From Paracoccaceae bacterium (lineage in GTDB: Bacteria; Pseudomonadota; Alphaproteobacteria; Rhodobacterales; Rhodobacteraceae), in NCBI GenBank assembly GCA_002708925.1, contig PAPN01000014.1:111347-175346 (forward strand): DNA of 64,000 nucleotides. The letters are read 5' to 3'. The position numbers and the translations under genes are program-made. Below, piece by piece: positions 1 through 7,914 of the stretch (position 1 is its first letter; every line of letters starts with the position of its first letter). The notes below the pieces were generated by a model. The model was not told the DNA's origin and ran no database searches. It saw nothing but the letters and a program-made list of their open reading frames with translations.

Positions 1-1
1 G

Positions 2-838
2 CCACGAATCGCGACTGGCGAGCTGATCGGCTCTTTTGCGCTGACCGAGCCGGATGTTGGATCGGACGCGGGATCCGTGCGGACCACGGCGGTGCGCGAT
101 GGCGATACATATGTGCTGAACGGGACCAAGCGGTTTATCACCAACGCGCCGCTGGCGGGGGCATTTACCGTGATGGCGCGGACCGATCCGGCGCAGAGGG
201 GCGCGGCGGGCGTGTCCGCCTTCGTGGTTGAGGCCGGAACGCCGGGTCTGTCCACCGGCAAGCCCGAAAAGAAGATGGGTCAGCAGGGCGCGCATGTTTG
301 TGACGTGATCTTCGAAGATTGCCGAATCCCCACGACTGCCCTGATCGGCGGGGTCGAGGGTATGGGTTTCAAAACCGCGATGAAGGTGCTGGACAAAGGG
401 CGGCTGCATATCGCGGCGGCCTGTGTCGGGCTGGCCGAGCGGATCATCGACGACATGATGGATTATGCCGTGTCGCGTAAGCAATTCGGCCGTCCGATTG
501 CGGATTTCCAGATGCTGCAAGTGATGTTCGCAGACAGCCGTGCCGAGGCCTATGCCGCGCGCGCCATGGTCGAGGATGCCGCGCGCCGGCGTGATGCAGG
601 CGAGGATGTCAGCACGCTGGCCTCTTGTGCCAAAATGTTTGCCTCGGAAATGGTGGGGCGCGTGGCGGATCGCAACGTCCAGGTGCATGGCGGGGCGGGG
701 TATATCCGCGAATACCGCGCCGAACAGCTGTTCCGCGATGCGCGCCTGTTCCGTATCTACGAAGGCACGACCCAGATTCAGCAGGGGATCATTGCGCGCA
801 GCATGGCCGCACAGGCGCGGGAGCGGGCGGGCCTATGA
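2..838 (+). CDS. Acyl-CoA dehydrogenase, 5' end outside the window
   Basis: The frame is open from base 2, so this is the C-terminal 278 or so residues of a flavin-dependent acyl-CoA dehydrogenase of the usual 380-residue size. The visible part starts inside the FAD/substrate loop (ALTEPDVGSDAGS). It ends with the helical C-terminal domain carrying the QVHGGAGY and RIYEGTTQIQ motifs; the Glu of YEGT is the expected catalytic base. Its stop overlaps the end of the convergent MarR gene by a few bases. Because the neighbouring genes degrade cyclohexanecarboxylate, it may oxidise cyclohexenecarboxyl-CoA or a ring-cleavage product. That substrate assignment is inference; the family assignment is firm. 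Confidence 0.9.
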   Translation, partial: PRIATGELIGSFALTEPDVGSDAGSVRTTAVRDGDTYVLNGTKRFITNAPLAGAFTVMARTDPAQRGAAGVSAFVVEAGTPGLSTGKPEKKMGQQGAHVCDVIFEDCRIPTTALIGGVEGMGFKTAMKVLDKGRLHIAAACVGLAERIIDDMMDYAVSRKQFGRPIADFQMLQVMFADSRAEAYAARAMVEDAARRRDAGEDVSTLASCAKMFASEMVGRVADRNVQVHGGAGYIREYRAEQLFRDARLFRIYEGTTQIQQGIIARSMAAQARERAGL

Positions 839-1339
839 CTCGCCCTGATCCTGCTCGATCTGCTTGAGGTTCGTCAGGATCTTGTCGAAATAGTGGATCG
901 CGTGAATCTTGTCGGTGGTCGAAAACCCCGCCAAAGCCTCGTCATAGAAGCGAGAGATACGGTCACTCATGTCGGTGCGCCACAGGTGGCGCCCGCGTTT
1001 TGTCAGGCGGATCAGACGGCTGCGGCTATCATGTGGGGAAACCACGCGCTCGATCAATTCGTCCCGTTCCAGACGGGCCAGAACGCCCGACAGGTTTTGC
1101 CGACTGACCAGCAGGAACTTGGTCAGCTCGCCCACGGCGATTCCCTGTTCATACCCCTGACGGGCCAGCGCGCCGACAACAGCCCATTGCTGAGTCGTGA
1201 TGTGGGTGTCGTCCAGCGCCTTTGTTCCGGTTTTATGGAGCAGGTTAGCAGACTGGTACAGCCGAAAGAAAAGGCGGTTCGCCAGGTCGTCCACCTGAGA
1301 AGGCTGCGGGAAATCAACATCTTCGTTCATGGGGGACAT
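833..1339 (-). CDS. badR: MarR-family transcriptional regulator (BadR-like)
   Basis: This 168-residue protein has the MarR winged-helix fold: a helical N-terminus, a recognition region around LLVSRQNLSGVLARLERDELIERV, and a DSRSRLIRLTKRG wing. It is divergent from the badH-badI-aliB-aliA genes. In Rhodopseudomonas palustris a MarR protein, BadR, represses the same genes and is relieved by a pathway CoA intermediate. An inverted repeat overlapping a possible promoter lies between this gene and badH and is a candidate operator. The start at 1339 has a GA-rich stretch upstream, whereas the internal ATG at 1330 has none. The MarR family is certain; the badR name rests on context. Confidence 0.8.
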   Translation of the reverse strand: MSPMNEDVDFPQPSQVDDLANRLFFRLYQSANLLHKTGTKALDDTHITTQQWAVVGALARQGYEQGIAVGELTKFLLVSRQNLSGVLARLERDELIERVVSPHDSRSRLIRLTKRGRHLWRTDMSDRISRFYDEALAGFSTTDKIHAIHYFDKILTNLKQIEQDQGES

Positions 1340-1406
1340 TCATCTGGGGAAATGCGGGGCAAGTCAACCGAGCTTGATTGGATGCTTGCCAGAAATTAAT
1401 GACAAC

Positions 1407-1437
1407 TACTTGACATAAAATATCCAGTAAGTATCGT
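1407..1437 (+). promoter_or_regulatory. Candidate badH promoter with overlapping inverted repeat
   Basis: TTGACA at 1410-1415 is followed after 16 bases by TATCGT at 1432-1437, a plausible sigma-70-type pair. TACTT (1407-1411) and AAGTA (1429-1433) form an inverted repeat with arms overlapping the -35 and -10 elements. That is the arrangement expected of a MarR operator controlling the divergent badR and badH genes. It was found by eye; the promoter strength and the binding protein are inferred. Confidence 0.5.
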
Positions 1438-1546
1438 CCCAACCTGTCTAGTTTTGGAGGCGAGACACATAGGGAGGAGAATTAACACGCATTATCATGC
1501 GCGTGTGTGATCTTCATGTTTCTCGCGTTGCATTAAGGAGGAACCC

Positions 1547-2314
1547 GTGAAAGGGCTAAAAGGTAAAACTGTTGTCGTAACAGGTGGTGGTGGCGGTATT
1601 GGTGCGGCAACCTGCCTGCGCTTTGCCGAAGAGGGCGCGCGCGTGGCTGTGGTCGATCTGAACGAATCGGCGGCCAAGGCGGTGGTCCAACAAATCGAGG
1701 CCATTGGCGCGACCGGCATGGCCGTGTCCGTGGATCTGACGGATGCCCCTGCAACGGCTGCGGCGGTCGAGCAGATCGAGGCCGAGCTGGGTCCCATCGA
1801 CGTGCTGGTGAACGGGGTTGGCTGGGACGTGTTCACGCCCTTCCTCAAGAGCGACCCGGATTTCTGGACCAAGATCATCAACATCAACCTGCGCGGTGTG
1901 CTGAACATCACCCATCCCGTTCTGGCCAAGATGGCCGAGCGGCGCGCCGGTAAAATCGTGTCGCTGGCCTCGGATGCAGCGCGGGGCGGGTCGTCTGGCG
2001 AAAGCGTCTATGCCGCCTGCAAGGCCGGCGTCATTGCCTTTTCCAAAACCATCGCGCGTGAACATGCGCGGCAGGGGATCTCGGTCAACGTGGTCTGCCC
2101 TGGCGTGACCGATACCGCGATGCTGGATGCCTTCATGGAGGCCGCCGGTGACAAGGAAAAATTGCGCGTGGCCTTTACCCGCGCGGTGCCGATGGGCCGC
2201 CTGGGGCAGCCCGGCGATCTGCCCGGTGCAATCGCCTTTTTCGCCAGCGACGACGCGGGCTTTATCACGGGTCAGGTTCTGTCGGTGTCCGGCGGTCTGA
2301 CCATGCACGGCTAA
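1547..2314 (+). CDS. badH: 2-hydroxycyclohexanecarboxyl-CoA dehydrogenase (SDR family)
   Basis: This 255-residue short-chain dehydrogenase oxidises 2-hydroxycyclohexanecarboxyl-CoA to the 2-keto form with NAD. The N-terminus has the TGGGGGIG cofactor loop, and the catalytic Ser and the YxxxK pair appear as VYAACK in the middle. The end GFITGQVLSVSGGLTMHG is nearly the same as R. palustris BadH as I recall it. The GTG start is chosen because AAGGAGG precedes it by the normal distance. It is first in the badH-badI-aliB-aliA operon and only 10 bases separate it from badI. The close similarity and the gene order make the assignment strong. Confidence 0.9.
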   Translation: MKGLKGKTVVVTGGGGGIGAATCLRFAEEGARVAVVDLNESAAKAVVQQIEAIGATGMAVSVDLTDAPATAAAVEQIEAELGPIDVLVNGVGWDVFTPFLKSDPDFWTKIININLRGVLNITHPVLAKMAERRAGKIVSLASDAARGGSSGESVYAACKAGVIAFSKTIAREHARQGISVNVVCPGVTDTAMLDAFMEAAGDKEKLRVAFTRAVPMGRLGQPGDLPGAIAFFASDDAGFITGQVLSVSGGLTMHG

Positions 2315-2324
2315 GGAGGCCCAC

Positions 2325-3107
2325 ATGACCTACGAAGACATCCTCTACGAGGTAAAAGACGGCGCCGCCTGGATCACCATCAACCGCCCCGAGGTCTATA
2401 ACGCCTTTCGCGGTCAAACTTGCGAAGAGCTGATCCACGCCTTCAACACCGCCGGCTGGGACAAATCCGTTGGCGTCATCGTGCTGACCGGCGCGGGCGA
2501 CAAGGCGTTCTGCACCGGCGGCGACCAGTCGGCCCACGAAGGCCAGTATGACGGGCGCGGCACCATCGGCCTGCCGATGGAGGATCTGCACACCATCATC
2601 CGCGATGTGCCCAAACCCGTGATCGCCCGCGTGCAGGGCTTTGCCATCGGCGGCGGCAACGTGCTGGCCACCATTTGCGACATGACCATCGCCGGTGACC
2701 GCGCGCAGTTCGGTCAGGTCGGCCCCAAGGTCGGCTCGGTCGATCCGGGGTTCGGCACGGCCTTCTTGGCACGCGTGGTGGGCGAGAAAAAAGCCCGCGA
2801 AATCTGGTACATGTGCCGTCGGTATTCCGCCCAGGAAGCCGTGGATATGGGGCTGGCCAACTGCGTCGTGCCGCATGACGCGCTGGACGCCGAAGTCACC
2901 AAATGGTGCGCCGAGATCATGGAGAAATCGCCCACCGCCATCGCCCTGGCCAAGCGCAGCTTCAACATGGACACCGAACACCAGCGTGGCATTGCTGGCC
3001 TCGGGATGCTGGGCCTGTCGCTCTACTACGACACGGACGAAAGCAAAGAAGGCGGCATCGCCTTCAAGGAAAAGCGCAAGCCCGATTTCCGAAAATTCGG
3101 CAAGTGA
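2325..3107 (+). CDS. badI: 2-ketocyclohexanecarboxyl-CoA hydrolase (ring cleavage, crotonase family)
   Basis: This 260-residue crotonase-fold enzyme cleaves the ring of 2-ketocyclohexanecarboxyl-CoA to pimeloyl-CoA in the cytoplasm. Oxyanion-hole segments are visible: FCTGGDQSAH near residues 62-71, and AIGGGNVLATICD. Long stretches (GDRAQFGQVGPKVGSVDPG, VVGEKKAREIWYMC, AKRSFNMDTEHQ) match R. palustris BadI almost residue for residue from memory, which separates it from general enoyl-CoA hydratases and from MenB. AAGGAGG lies just upstream of the ATG. It is the second gene of the operon, followed by a GC-rich hairpin before aliB. Confidence 0.92.
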   Translation: MTYEDILYEVKDGAAWITINRPEVYNAFRGQTCEELIHAFNTAGWDKSVGVIVLTGAGDKAFCTGGDQSAHEGQYDGRGTIGLPMEDLHTIIRDVPKPVIARVQGFAIGGGNVLATICDMTIAGDRAQFGQVGPKVGSVDPGFGTAFLARVVGEKKAREIWYMCRRYSAQEAVDMGLANCVVPHDALDAEVTKWCAEIMEKSPTAIALAKRSFNMDTEHQRGIAGLGMLGLSLYYDTDESKEGGIAFKEKRKPDFRKFGK

Positions 3108-3112
3108 TCCAA

Positions 3113-3138
3113 CGGGTTGGGGCCTGCGGGCCCCACCC
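3113..3138 (+). other. GC-rich intercistronic hairpin between badI and aliB
   Basis: GGGGCC (3119-3124) pairs perfectly with GGCCCC (3129-3134) around a TGCG tetraloop, with a few more pairs outside after a one-base bulge. No T-run follows, so it is unlikely to be a simple terminator. It may stabilise or attenuate the transcript between badI and aliB. Confidence 0.55.
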
Positions 3139-3163
3139 AACGGCCTGCATATGGGAGGACAGG

Positions 3164-4312
3164 ATGAAAACGATTTTCGATACTGAAGAGCTGGATCAGA
3201 TCCGCGATCTGGCACGCAAATTCGCCCAAGAGCGGGTCGCCCCCGGCTATTTGGCGCGGGAAAAAGTGGGTAAATTCGACATGGATTTGCTGCGCGAAAT
3301 GGGGCAACTGGGCCTGATCGCCCCCGAAATGCCCGAAGAGTTCGGCGGGATGGGCGCCAGCTATCTTTATTCCGGCGTGATCACCGAAGAAATCGCCCGC
3401 GCCGATTTCACCTTTGCCTATACGTCGCTGCTGGCGTCGCTGAACGGGCAGATTTTGCGCCAGTTCGCAGCGCCGGAAATCGCGCAGGACTGGCTGCCGG
3501 GGCTGATCGCTGGCGAGCATATGCTGGCCATCGCCCTGACCGAACCCAAGGGCGGATCGGACGCGGCCAATCTGGGCCTGCGGATGGAACGCGACGGCGA
3601 TCACTATATCATCAACGGTGAAAAAACCTCGATCTCGGCCAACCAGATTTCCAAGGGCGTCGTCACCTTTGCGCGCACCGGCAAACCCGAGGACCGCGCG
3701 CGTGGCGTGTCCGCCATCCTGGTGCCGCTGGACCTGCCGGGGATCACCACCTCGAAATTCGCCAATTGCGGGCAGAACTCGGTCGGGCATGGCTCGATCT
3801 GGTTCGATAATGTGCGCGTCCCCGCCGAATATCTGCTGGGCGAAGAGGGCAAGGGCTTTGGCCAGGTCATGCACGGGTTCGATTTCTCGCGCTCGCTGAT
3901 CGGGCTGCAATGTATCGGCACCGCGCGGCAAAGCCTGGATGAAACGTGGTCCTATATCAACGAACGTCAGGCCTTTGGCAAACCGCTGTCGGCCTTTCAG
4001 GGGGTGACGCACCAATTGGCCGATTTCGACACGAAACTCGAAGCGGCCCGCCTGATGTCGATGAATGCCCTGTGGCTGAAGGATCAGGGTCTGCCCCACA
4101 CCGCCGAGGCCGCAATGACCAAATGGTGGCCGCCCCTTCTGGCCTATGAGGCGATCCATGCCTGTCTGCTGATCCACGGCCATGCCGGCTATTCCGAGGA
4201 CTTCCCCTTCCAGCAGCGCCTGCGCGACGTGCTGGGCCTGCAAATCGGGGACGGCACGGCGCACATCATGAAAAACATTATCGCCCGCGAACGGGCGGGG
4301 CGTGCGGCGTAA
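3164..4312 (+). CDS. aliB: Cyclohexanecarboxyl-CoA dehydrogenase (acyl-CoA dehydrogenase family)
   Basis: This 382-residue FAD-dependent acyl-CoA dehydrogenase is expected to form cyclohex-1-ene-1-carboxyl-CoA from cyclohexanecarboxyl-CoA. The N-terminal helical domain, the ALTEPKGGSDAANLGL flavin loop and the LIHGHAGYSEDFPFQQR segment are clear. At the usual catalytic glutamate position (YEGT in ordinary members) this protein reads IGDGT, with Asp363. An acidic swap of this kind fits enzymes acting on alicyclic CoA esters, but I cannot confirm its role here. The start at 3164 is preceded by GGGAGGACAGG; longer in-frame starts would run back through badI. It lies between badI and aliA in the operon. 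Confidence 0.85.
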   Translation: MKTIFDTEELDQIRDLARKFAQERVAPGYLAREKVGKFDMDLLREMGQLGLIAPEMPEEFGGMGASYLYSGVITEEIARADFTFAYTSLLASLNGQILRQFAAPEIAQDWLPGLIAGEHMLAIALTEPKGGSDAANLGLRMERDGDHYIINGEKTSISANQISKGVVTFARTGKPEDRARGVSAILVPLDLPGITTSKFANCGQNSVGHGSIWFDNVRVPAEYLLGEEGKGFGQVMHGFDFSRSLIGLQCIGTARQSLDETWSYINERQAFGKPLSAFQGVTHQLADFDTKLEAARLMSMNALWLKDQGLPHTAEAAMTKWWPPLLAYEAIHACLLIHGHAGYSEDFPFQQRLRDVLGLQIGDGTAHIMKNIIARERAGRAA

Positions 4313-4396
4313 ACCGGCCGGCACGCCACCAATCTGCCGCCCGGTCTGCAAGAGGAGCGCAGGCCGGTGCGCCAACCCCATGGAGGAGGAGACCCC

Positions 4397-6046
4397 ATGC
4401 AATTCGATGCTGTTCTGATCGAACCTCGTATCCAAGAGATGACGGAAAAAGGGTTCTGGCACGGGAAAACGGTCAATGACTATTTTGACGAATGCCTGCG
4501 CGATTGTCCTGACAAACCGGCGCTGACCTCGGTCGTGGTCAGCACGGGCGCGCGCCGCGATCTGACCTGGGCCGAGCTGGACGTTCTGGCCAACCGCGCC
4601 GCCGTGGGCCTGTCGCGTCTGGGTGTGGGGCGCGATGATGTCGTGTCCTGCCAATTGCCCAACAGCTGGCAATTCGTGGCCACCTATCTGGGCTGCGCGC
4701 GCCTAGGTGCCGTGTTCAACCCGGTGATGCATATCTTCCGCGAACACGAGCTGACCTTCATGCTGCGCCACGGCGAGGCCAAGGTTTTTGTCATCCTCAA
4801 ACTGTTCCGCGGCTTCGATCACGAGGCGATGACCGATGCCATGCTGCCCGACTTGCCCGATCTGCAACACGTGCTGGTGCAGGGCGGCACAGGCGCGCGC
4901 GATCTAGAGACCACCCTGTTCGACCCGGCCCTGGACGATGACCCCGACATGGCCCGCATCACCACCGAAAACCGCCCTGATGCCAATGCCGTGTGCCAGT
5001 TGATCTATACCTCGGGCACCACGGGTGAGCCCAAGGGCGTCATGCATACCGCCAACACCATGTATGCCAATCTGGTCCCCTATGCAGACCGCCTGCATCT
5101 GGGCGCGGATGACGTGGTGCTGATGGCCTCGCCCATGGCGCACCAGACCGGGTTCATGTATGGGCTGCTGATGCCCGTGCAATTGCAGGCCCGCGCCGTG
5201 CTGCTGGACACCTGGGACAAATCCCTGGCCGCCAAGGTGGTAGAGCAGGACGGCTGCACCTTCACCATGGCCTCGACCCCGTTCCTGATGGATCTGTCCA
5301 ATGCGGTCGAGGAAGACGGCACCGATTCCGCATCGCTGCGCACCTTCCTATGTGCCGGCACCGCCATTCCCGGCCCGGTGGTGGAACGCGCCCGCGCCGT
5401 GCTGGGCACTAAGATCGTGTCCGCCTGGGGCATGACGGAAAACGGGGCCGTGACGCTGACCAATCTGGACGACCCGGACGAACGCTCGATCCACAGTGAT
5501 GGCTATCCCCTGGCCGGGATGGAGGTGCAGATCCGCACCCCCGAAGGCACCATCGCCCAGCCCCACGAAGAGGGAGAGCTGTACGTTCGCGGCTGCTCCA
5601 ATTTCGGCGGCTATCTGAAACGTCCGCAGTGGAACACCGTGGATGCCGACGGCTGGTTCGACACGGGTGACATCGCCCGCGCCGATGAAAACGGCTATAT
5701 CCGTATCTGCGGCCGGTCCAAGGACATCATCATCCGCGGCGCCGAAAACATCCCCGTGGTCGAGGTGGAAACCGCCCTGTTCAAACACCCGGCTGTCGCC
5801 ACCGTGGCGATCGTTGGCTACCCGGATGACCGCTTGGGCGAACGGGCCTGCGCCTTTGTCGTGCCCAAACCGGGGCAGGCGCTTAGCTTTGAGGAGATGC
5901 AGAGCTTCCTGTCGCAGCATCACTTCTCGAAGAACTACTGGCCCGAGCGGCTGGAAATCCGCAAGGCCCTGCCTTCGACCGCGTCTGGCAAAATCCAGAA
6001 ATTCGCGCTGCGCAAGATGCTGCGCGATGAGATGGGGCTCGCATGA
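4397..6046 (+). CDS. aliA: Cyclohexanecarboxylate-CoA ligase (AMP-forming)
   Basis: This 549-residue member of the acyl-adenylate family activates cyclohexanecarboxylate with ATP and CoA, the entry step of the pathway. The P-loop YTSGTTGEPKGV lies near residues 204-215, followed by the AWGMTENG motif and the C-terminal hinge GRSKDIIIRGAENI. The C-terminal lysine region is SGKIQKFALR. The start chosen at 4397 follows GGAGGAGA; an upstream in-frame ATG at 4367 has no ribosome site. The stop overlaps the next gene by ATGA. Substrate is inferred from the neighbouring badH, badI and aliB genes; the family is certain. Confidence 0.88.
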   Translation: MQFDAVLIEPRIQEMTEKGFWHGKTVNDYFDECLRDCPDKPALTSVVVSTGARRDLTWAELDVLANRAAVGLSRLGVGRDDVVSCQLPNSWQFVATYLGCARLGAVFNPVMHIFREHELTFMLRHGEAKVFVILKLFRGFDHEAMTDAMLPDLPDLQHVLVQGGTGARDLETTLFDPALDDDPDMARITTENRPDANAVCQLIYTSGTTGEPKGVMHTANTMYANLVPYADRLHLGADDVVLMASPMAHQTGFMYGLLMPVQLQARAVLLDTWDKSLAAKVVEQDGCTFTMASTPFLMDLSNAVEEDGTDSASLRTFLCAGTAIPGPVVERARAVLGTKIVSAWGMTENGAVTLTNLDDPDERSIHSDGYPLAGMEVQIRTPEGTIAQPHEEGELYVRGCSNFGGYLKRPQWNTVDADGWFDTGDIARADENGYIRICGRSKDIIIRGAENIPVVEVETALFKHPAVATVAIVGYPDDRLGERACAFVVPKPGQALSFEEMQSFLSQHHFSKNYWPERLEIRKALPSTASGKIQKFALRKMLRDEMGLA

Positions 6047-6745
6047 GCTCCCAAGGCCGCATCGCGGCGGTCTCGGGTGCGGGCGGCCCAATGGGGCGGG
6101 CCGTCATCGACCGGCTGGTCGCGGGCGGCATTCGCGGGGTGGCGCTGACGGATATCTCCTCCCACCGTCTGGACGCGGCACAGTCGGCGTTGCCCCGTGA
6201 TCTGCTCGTGTCTGCGACGCGGGCGGACATCACCGACCAGGATCAGGCCCGCGCCTTTGCTGACACGGCATTGGCCGAGCTGGGACAGGTTGATCTGCTG
6301 GTCAATCTTGTGGGAGGCATCCGGTCTGCGCAGCTCTATACGCCGTTTCTGGAGATCGACGCGGCCCAATGGCGCTCGACGCTGGATTTGAACCTGATGG
6401 GCACGATTCATCTGTCTCAGGCCTTTGCGCCGGGCATGATCGCGCGGGGCTGGGGGCGGATCGTCAATGTCAGCTCGATCGTGTTCGGAGGCGAGGCAGG
6501 TCAGGCGGATTATGCGGCGGCCAAGGCGGCGGTGGCCTCCCTGACGCGCAGCATGGCCGAGGAACTGGCCCCGCATGTGACGGTAAACTGTGTGGCGCCC
6601 GGCCTGACGCGGACCTCGATCACGGCGAACATGCCCGCAGATCAGGCGCAGCGCCTGACCGGAAAAGCCTTTCATCCACGCATGGCCGAGCCCGAAGAAG
6701 TCGCTGATGCGATTGCCTTTTTCCTGTCCGAAGAAGGCGCTAGAA
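6043..6745 (+). pseudogene. Short-chain dehydrogenase, C-terminus lost at the island junction
   Basis: It starts with ATG overlapping the aliA stop and shows SGAGGPMG, NLVGG, a catalytic Ser (VSSIVF) and YxxxK (DYAAAK). Identity as a pathway SDR is clear up to AIAFFLSEEGA near residue 232. The usual last 20 or so residues (a TGxxLxVDGG-type end) are missing. The frame instead continues through unrelated DNA and into a small phage gene, stopping at 7065, which gives a 340-residue chimeric ORF. The cofactor and catalytic parts are intact, but the lost end normally helps form the tetramer and cofactor pocket. It was probably another 2-hydroxyacyl-CoA or 3-hydroxyacyl-CoA dehydrogenase of this cluster. 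Confidence 0.75.
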
Positions 6746-6890
6746 CAGGTCGAGCCGAAGACGCCCTATTCAGCCGTCGAGCGTATGAACGAGGAATGGG
6801 CGCTGATGAACGTGGAGGGCAACGCCGATATGTTCGCGAAGACGTTCATCCTGGGCGAGGAGTCATGGTTCGTCGGATCGAAGCAGCAGG
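6743..6890 (+). pseudogene. Fragment of a phage primase/helicase-like protein
   Basis: In the second frame, EQVEPKTPYSAVERMNEEW and ALMNVEGNADMFAK read as a natural protein, whereas the SDR frame here does not. The pattern resembles the segment of phage or satellite primase-helicases in which a short stretch like MNExxAlvxvgg precedes the helicase core. Both ends are missing: it starts at the SDR junction and dissolves after GSKQQ. The functional label is a weak guess based on wording of the motif and position upstream of terminase genes. Confidence 0.35.
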
Positions 6891-7065
6891 CCACTCATCG
6901 GACCTTGCGGCGCAACTCGCGGAGGCCGAGAAGGGCAGCTTCGATCCCGCGAAGGCCCCGGTGCAAATCCGCAAGACGGATGCGCGGTCGGTGTCGAAAT
7001 ACCGGGCGGCGAAGGCCGAGGCTGCGGATCGCGGCGTGCCGCTCGAAATCGTGGCGGACGACTGA
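6865..7065 (+). CDS. Small hypothetical phage protein (66 aa)
   Basis: ATG at 6865 follows GAGGAG at a normal distance. The product is charged and Ala/Lys-rich (AEAEKGSFDPAKAP, SKYRAAKAEAADRG) and has no recognised domain. Its stop overlaps the next ATG in TGATG, so it is translationally coupled to the following gene. It is in the same frame as the chimeric SDR ORF. Function unknown. Confidence 0.55.
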   Translation: MVRRIEAAGHSSDLAAQLAEAEKGSFDPAKAPVQIRKTDARSVSKYRAAKAEAADRGVPLEIVADD

Positions 7066-7379
7066 TGTTTTCGGCGGAACAAGTCGCAACGAAGCGGGCG
7101 GCTGCATCGGTCCTGCTCGGGGTCCATTGGGATCGAGTGACGGTCGATCCCGTGGACCTGTCTGTATGGGTCGATGACCAGCCGACGCGCCGGAAAGAAC
7201 ATGCCATTGTTGCCGTCAAAGCGATGGTGGCCGAATGGATCGGCTGGGCGGATGAAGGCCTGACCAAGGAACTGACAGGCCAGCAGCCGTGGCTTGCCCG
7301 CGTCCTTGATCGGATCGAACTCGTCGCCATTGCCGGTCTCGCGCTTCATCTTTGGGGGCGGCATGGGACGCAGGCATAA
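7065..7379 (+). CDS. Hypothetical phage protein (104 aa)
   Basis: This 104-residue protein sits between the 66-residue gene and the terminase small subunit gene and overlaps both. It has an acidic middle (VDPVDLSVWVDD) and a C-terminal hydrophobic helix (ELVAIAGLALHLW). No domain is recognised. Position suggests a late-region accessory protein of the packaging module, but this is inference only. Confidence 0.55.
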   Translation: MFSAEQVATKRAAASVLLGVHWDRVTVDPVDLSVWVDDQPTRRKEHAIVAVKAMVAEWIGWADEGLTKELTGQQPWLARVLDRIELVAIAGLALHLWGRHGTQA

Positions 7380-7914
7380 GCTCGACGAACTGCCGCAGGC
7401 GACGCAGGACCGCATCAAGGAAGAACTCGCGACGGGCTCTCGCTCGATGCTTGCCATCGGCAAGCAATTCGGGGTGTCGGATACGTCCGTCAAACGCTGG
7501 TGGAAGAAAGTACCCGAAGATGAGCGCCTGTTGATCGCAGCGCGGGTCCGACAGTCAGAGCATGTTGCGGCAGTGAAAGAGGCCGCAGCGGCTGTTTCTG
7601 ATGGCGACGACATTGACAACGATCTGCGCTGGCTCGTGCGCCGCCTGCGGTCAGCAATCGAGTCCTGCGGTGACGACGACGACAAGCTGCTGGAACTCGC
7701 CCAGATGCGGGAAATGCGGAACACTCTGATGGACCTCGCAAAGGTCCGGGGCATGTTCAGCCAGAAAATCGACGTGACGGTCGACCTCGGAACGTCCCCG
7801 CAATTCCTGCTTTTGCGGCAGATCATCCTGAGAGTGCTGGAGGCGCACCCCTCGGCCAAGGCCGACTTCCTGACGGAAATGCAGCAACTCCAAGTGATCG
7901 AGCATCAGCCATGA
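7363..7914 (+). CDS. Terminase small subunit-like DNA-binding protein
   Basis: This 183-residue protein has an N-terminal helix-turn-helix (SMLAIGKQFGVSDTSVKRWW, residues about 24-43) and a helical acidic C-terminal half with LAQMREMRNTLMDLAKVRGM. Small terminase subunits recognise phage DNA for packaging and commonly have this layout. The next gene, which overlaps by ATGA, is the large-subunit ATPase, and this supports the call strongly. The start at 7363 is preceded by a G-rich stretch and gives MGRRHKL; the in-frame start further upstream lies deep in the previous gene. Confidence 0.7.
   Translation: MGRRHKLDELPQATQDRIKEELATGSRSMLAIGKQFGVSDTSVKRWWKKVPEDERLLIAARVRQSEHVAAVKEAAAAVSDGDDIDNDLRWLVRRLRSAIESCGDDDDKLLELAQMREMRNTLMDLAKVRGMFSQKIDVTVDLGTSPQFLLLRQIILRVLEAHPSAKADFLTEMQQLQVIEHQP

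Noticed and set aside
893..1399. Plus-strand ORF opposite the MarR gene
   Set aside because: It is antisense to a well-supported MarR protein and has no features of its own.
6043..7065. A single 340-residue SDR-like protein
   Set aside because: SDR similarity stops near residue 232. The rest lies opposite a better protein frame and then enters a separate small gene with its own ribosome site.
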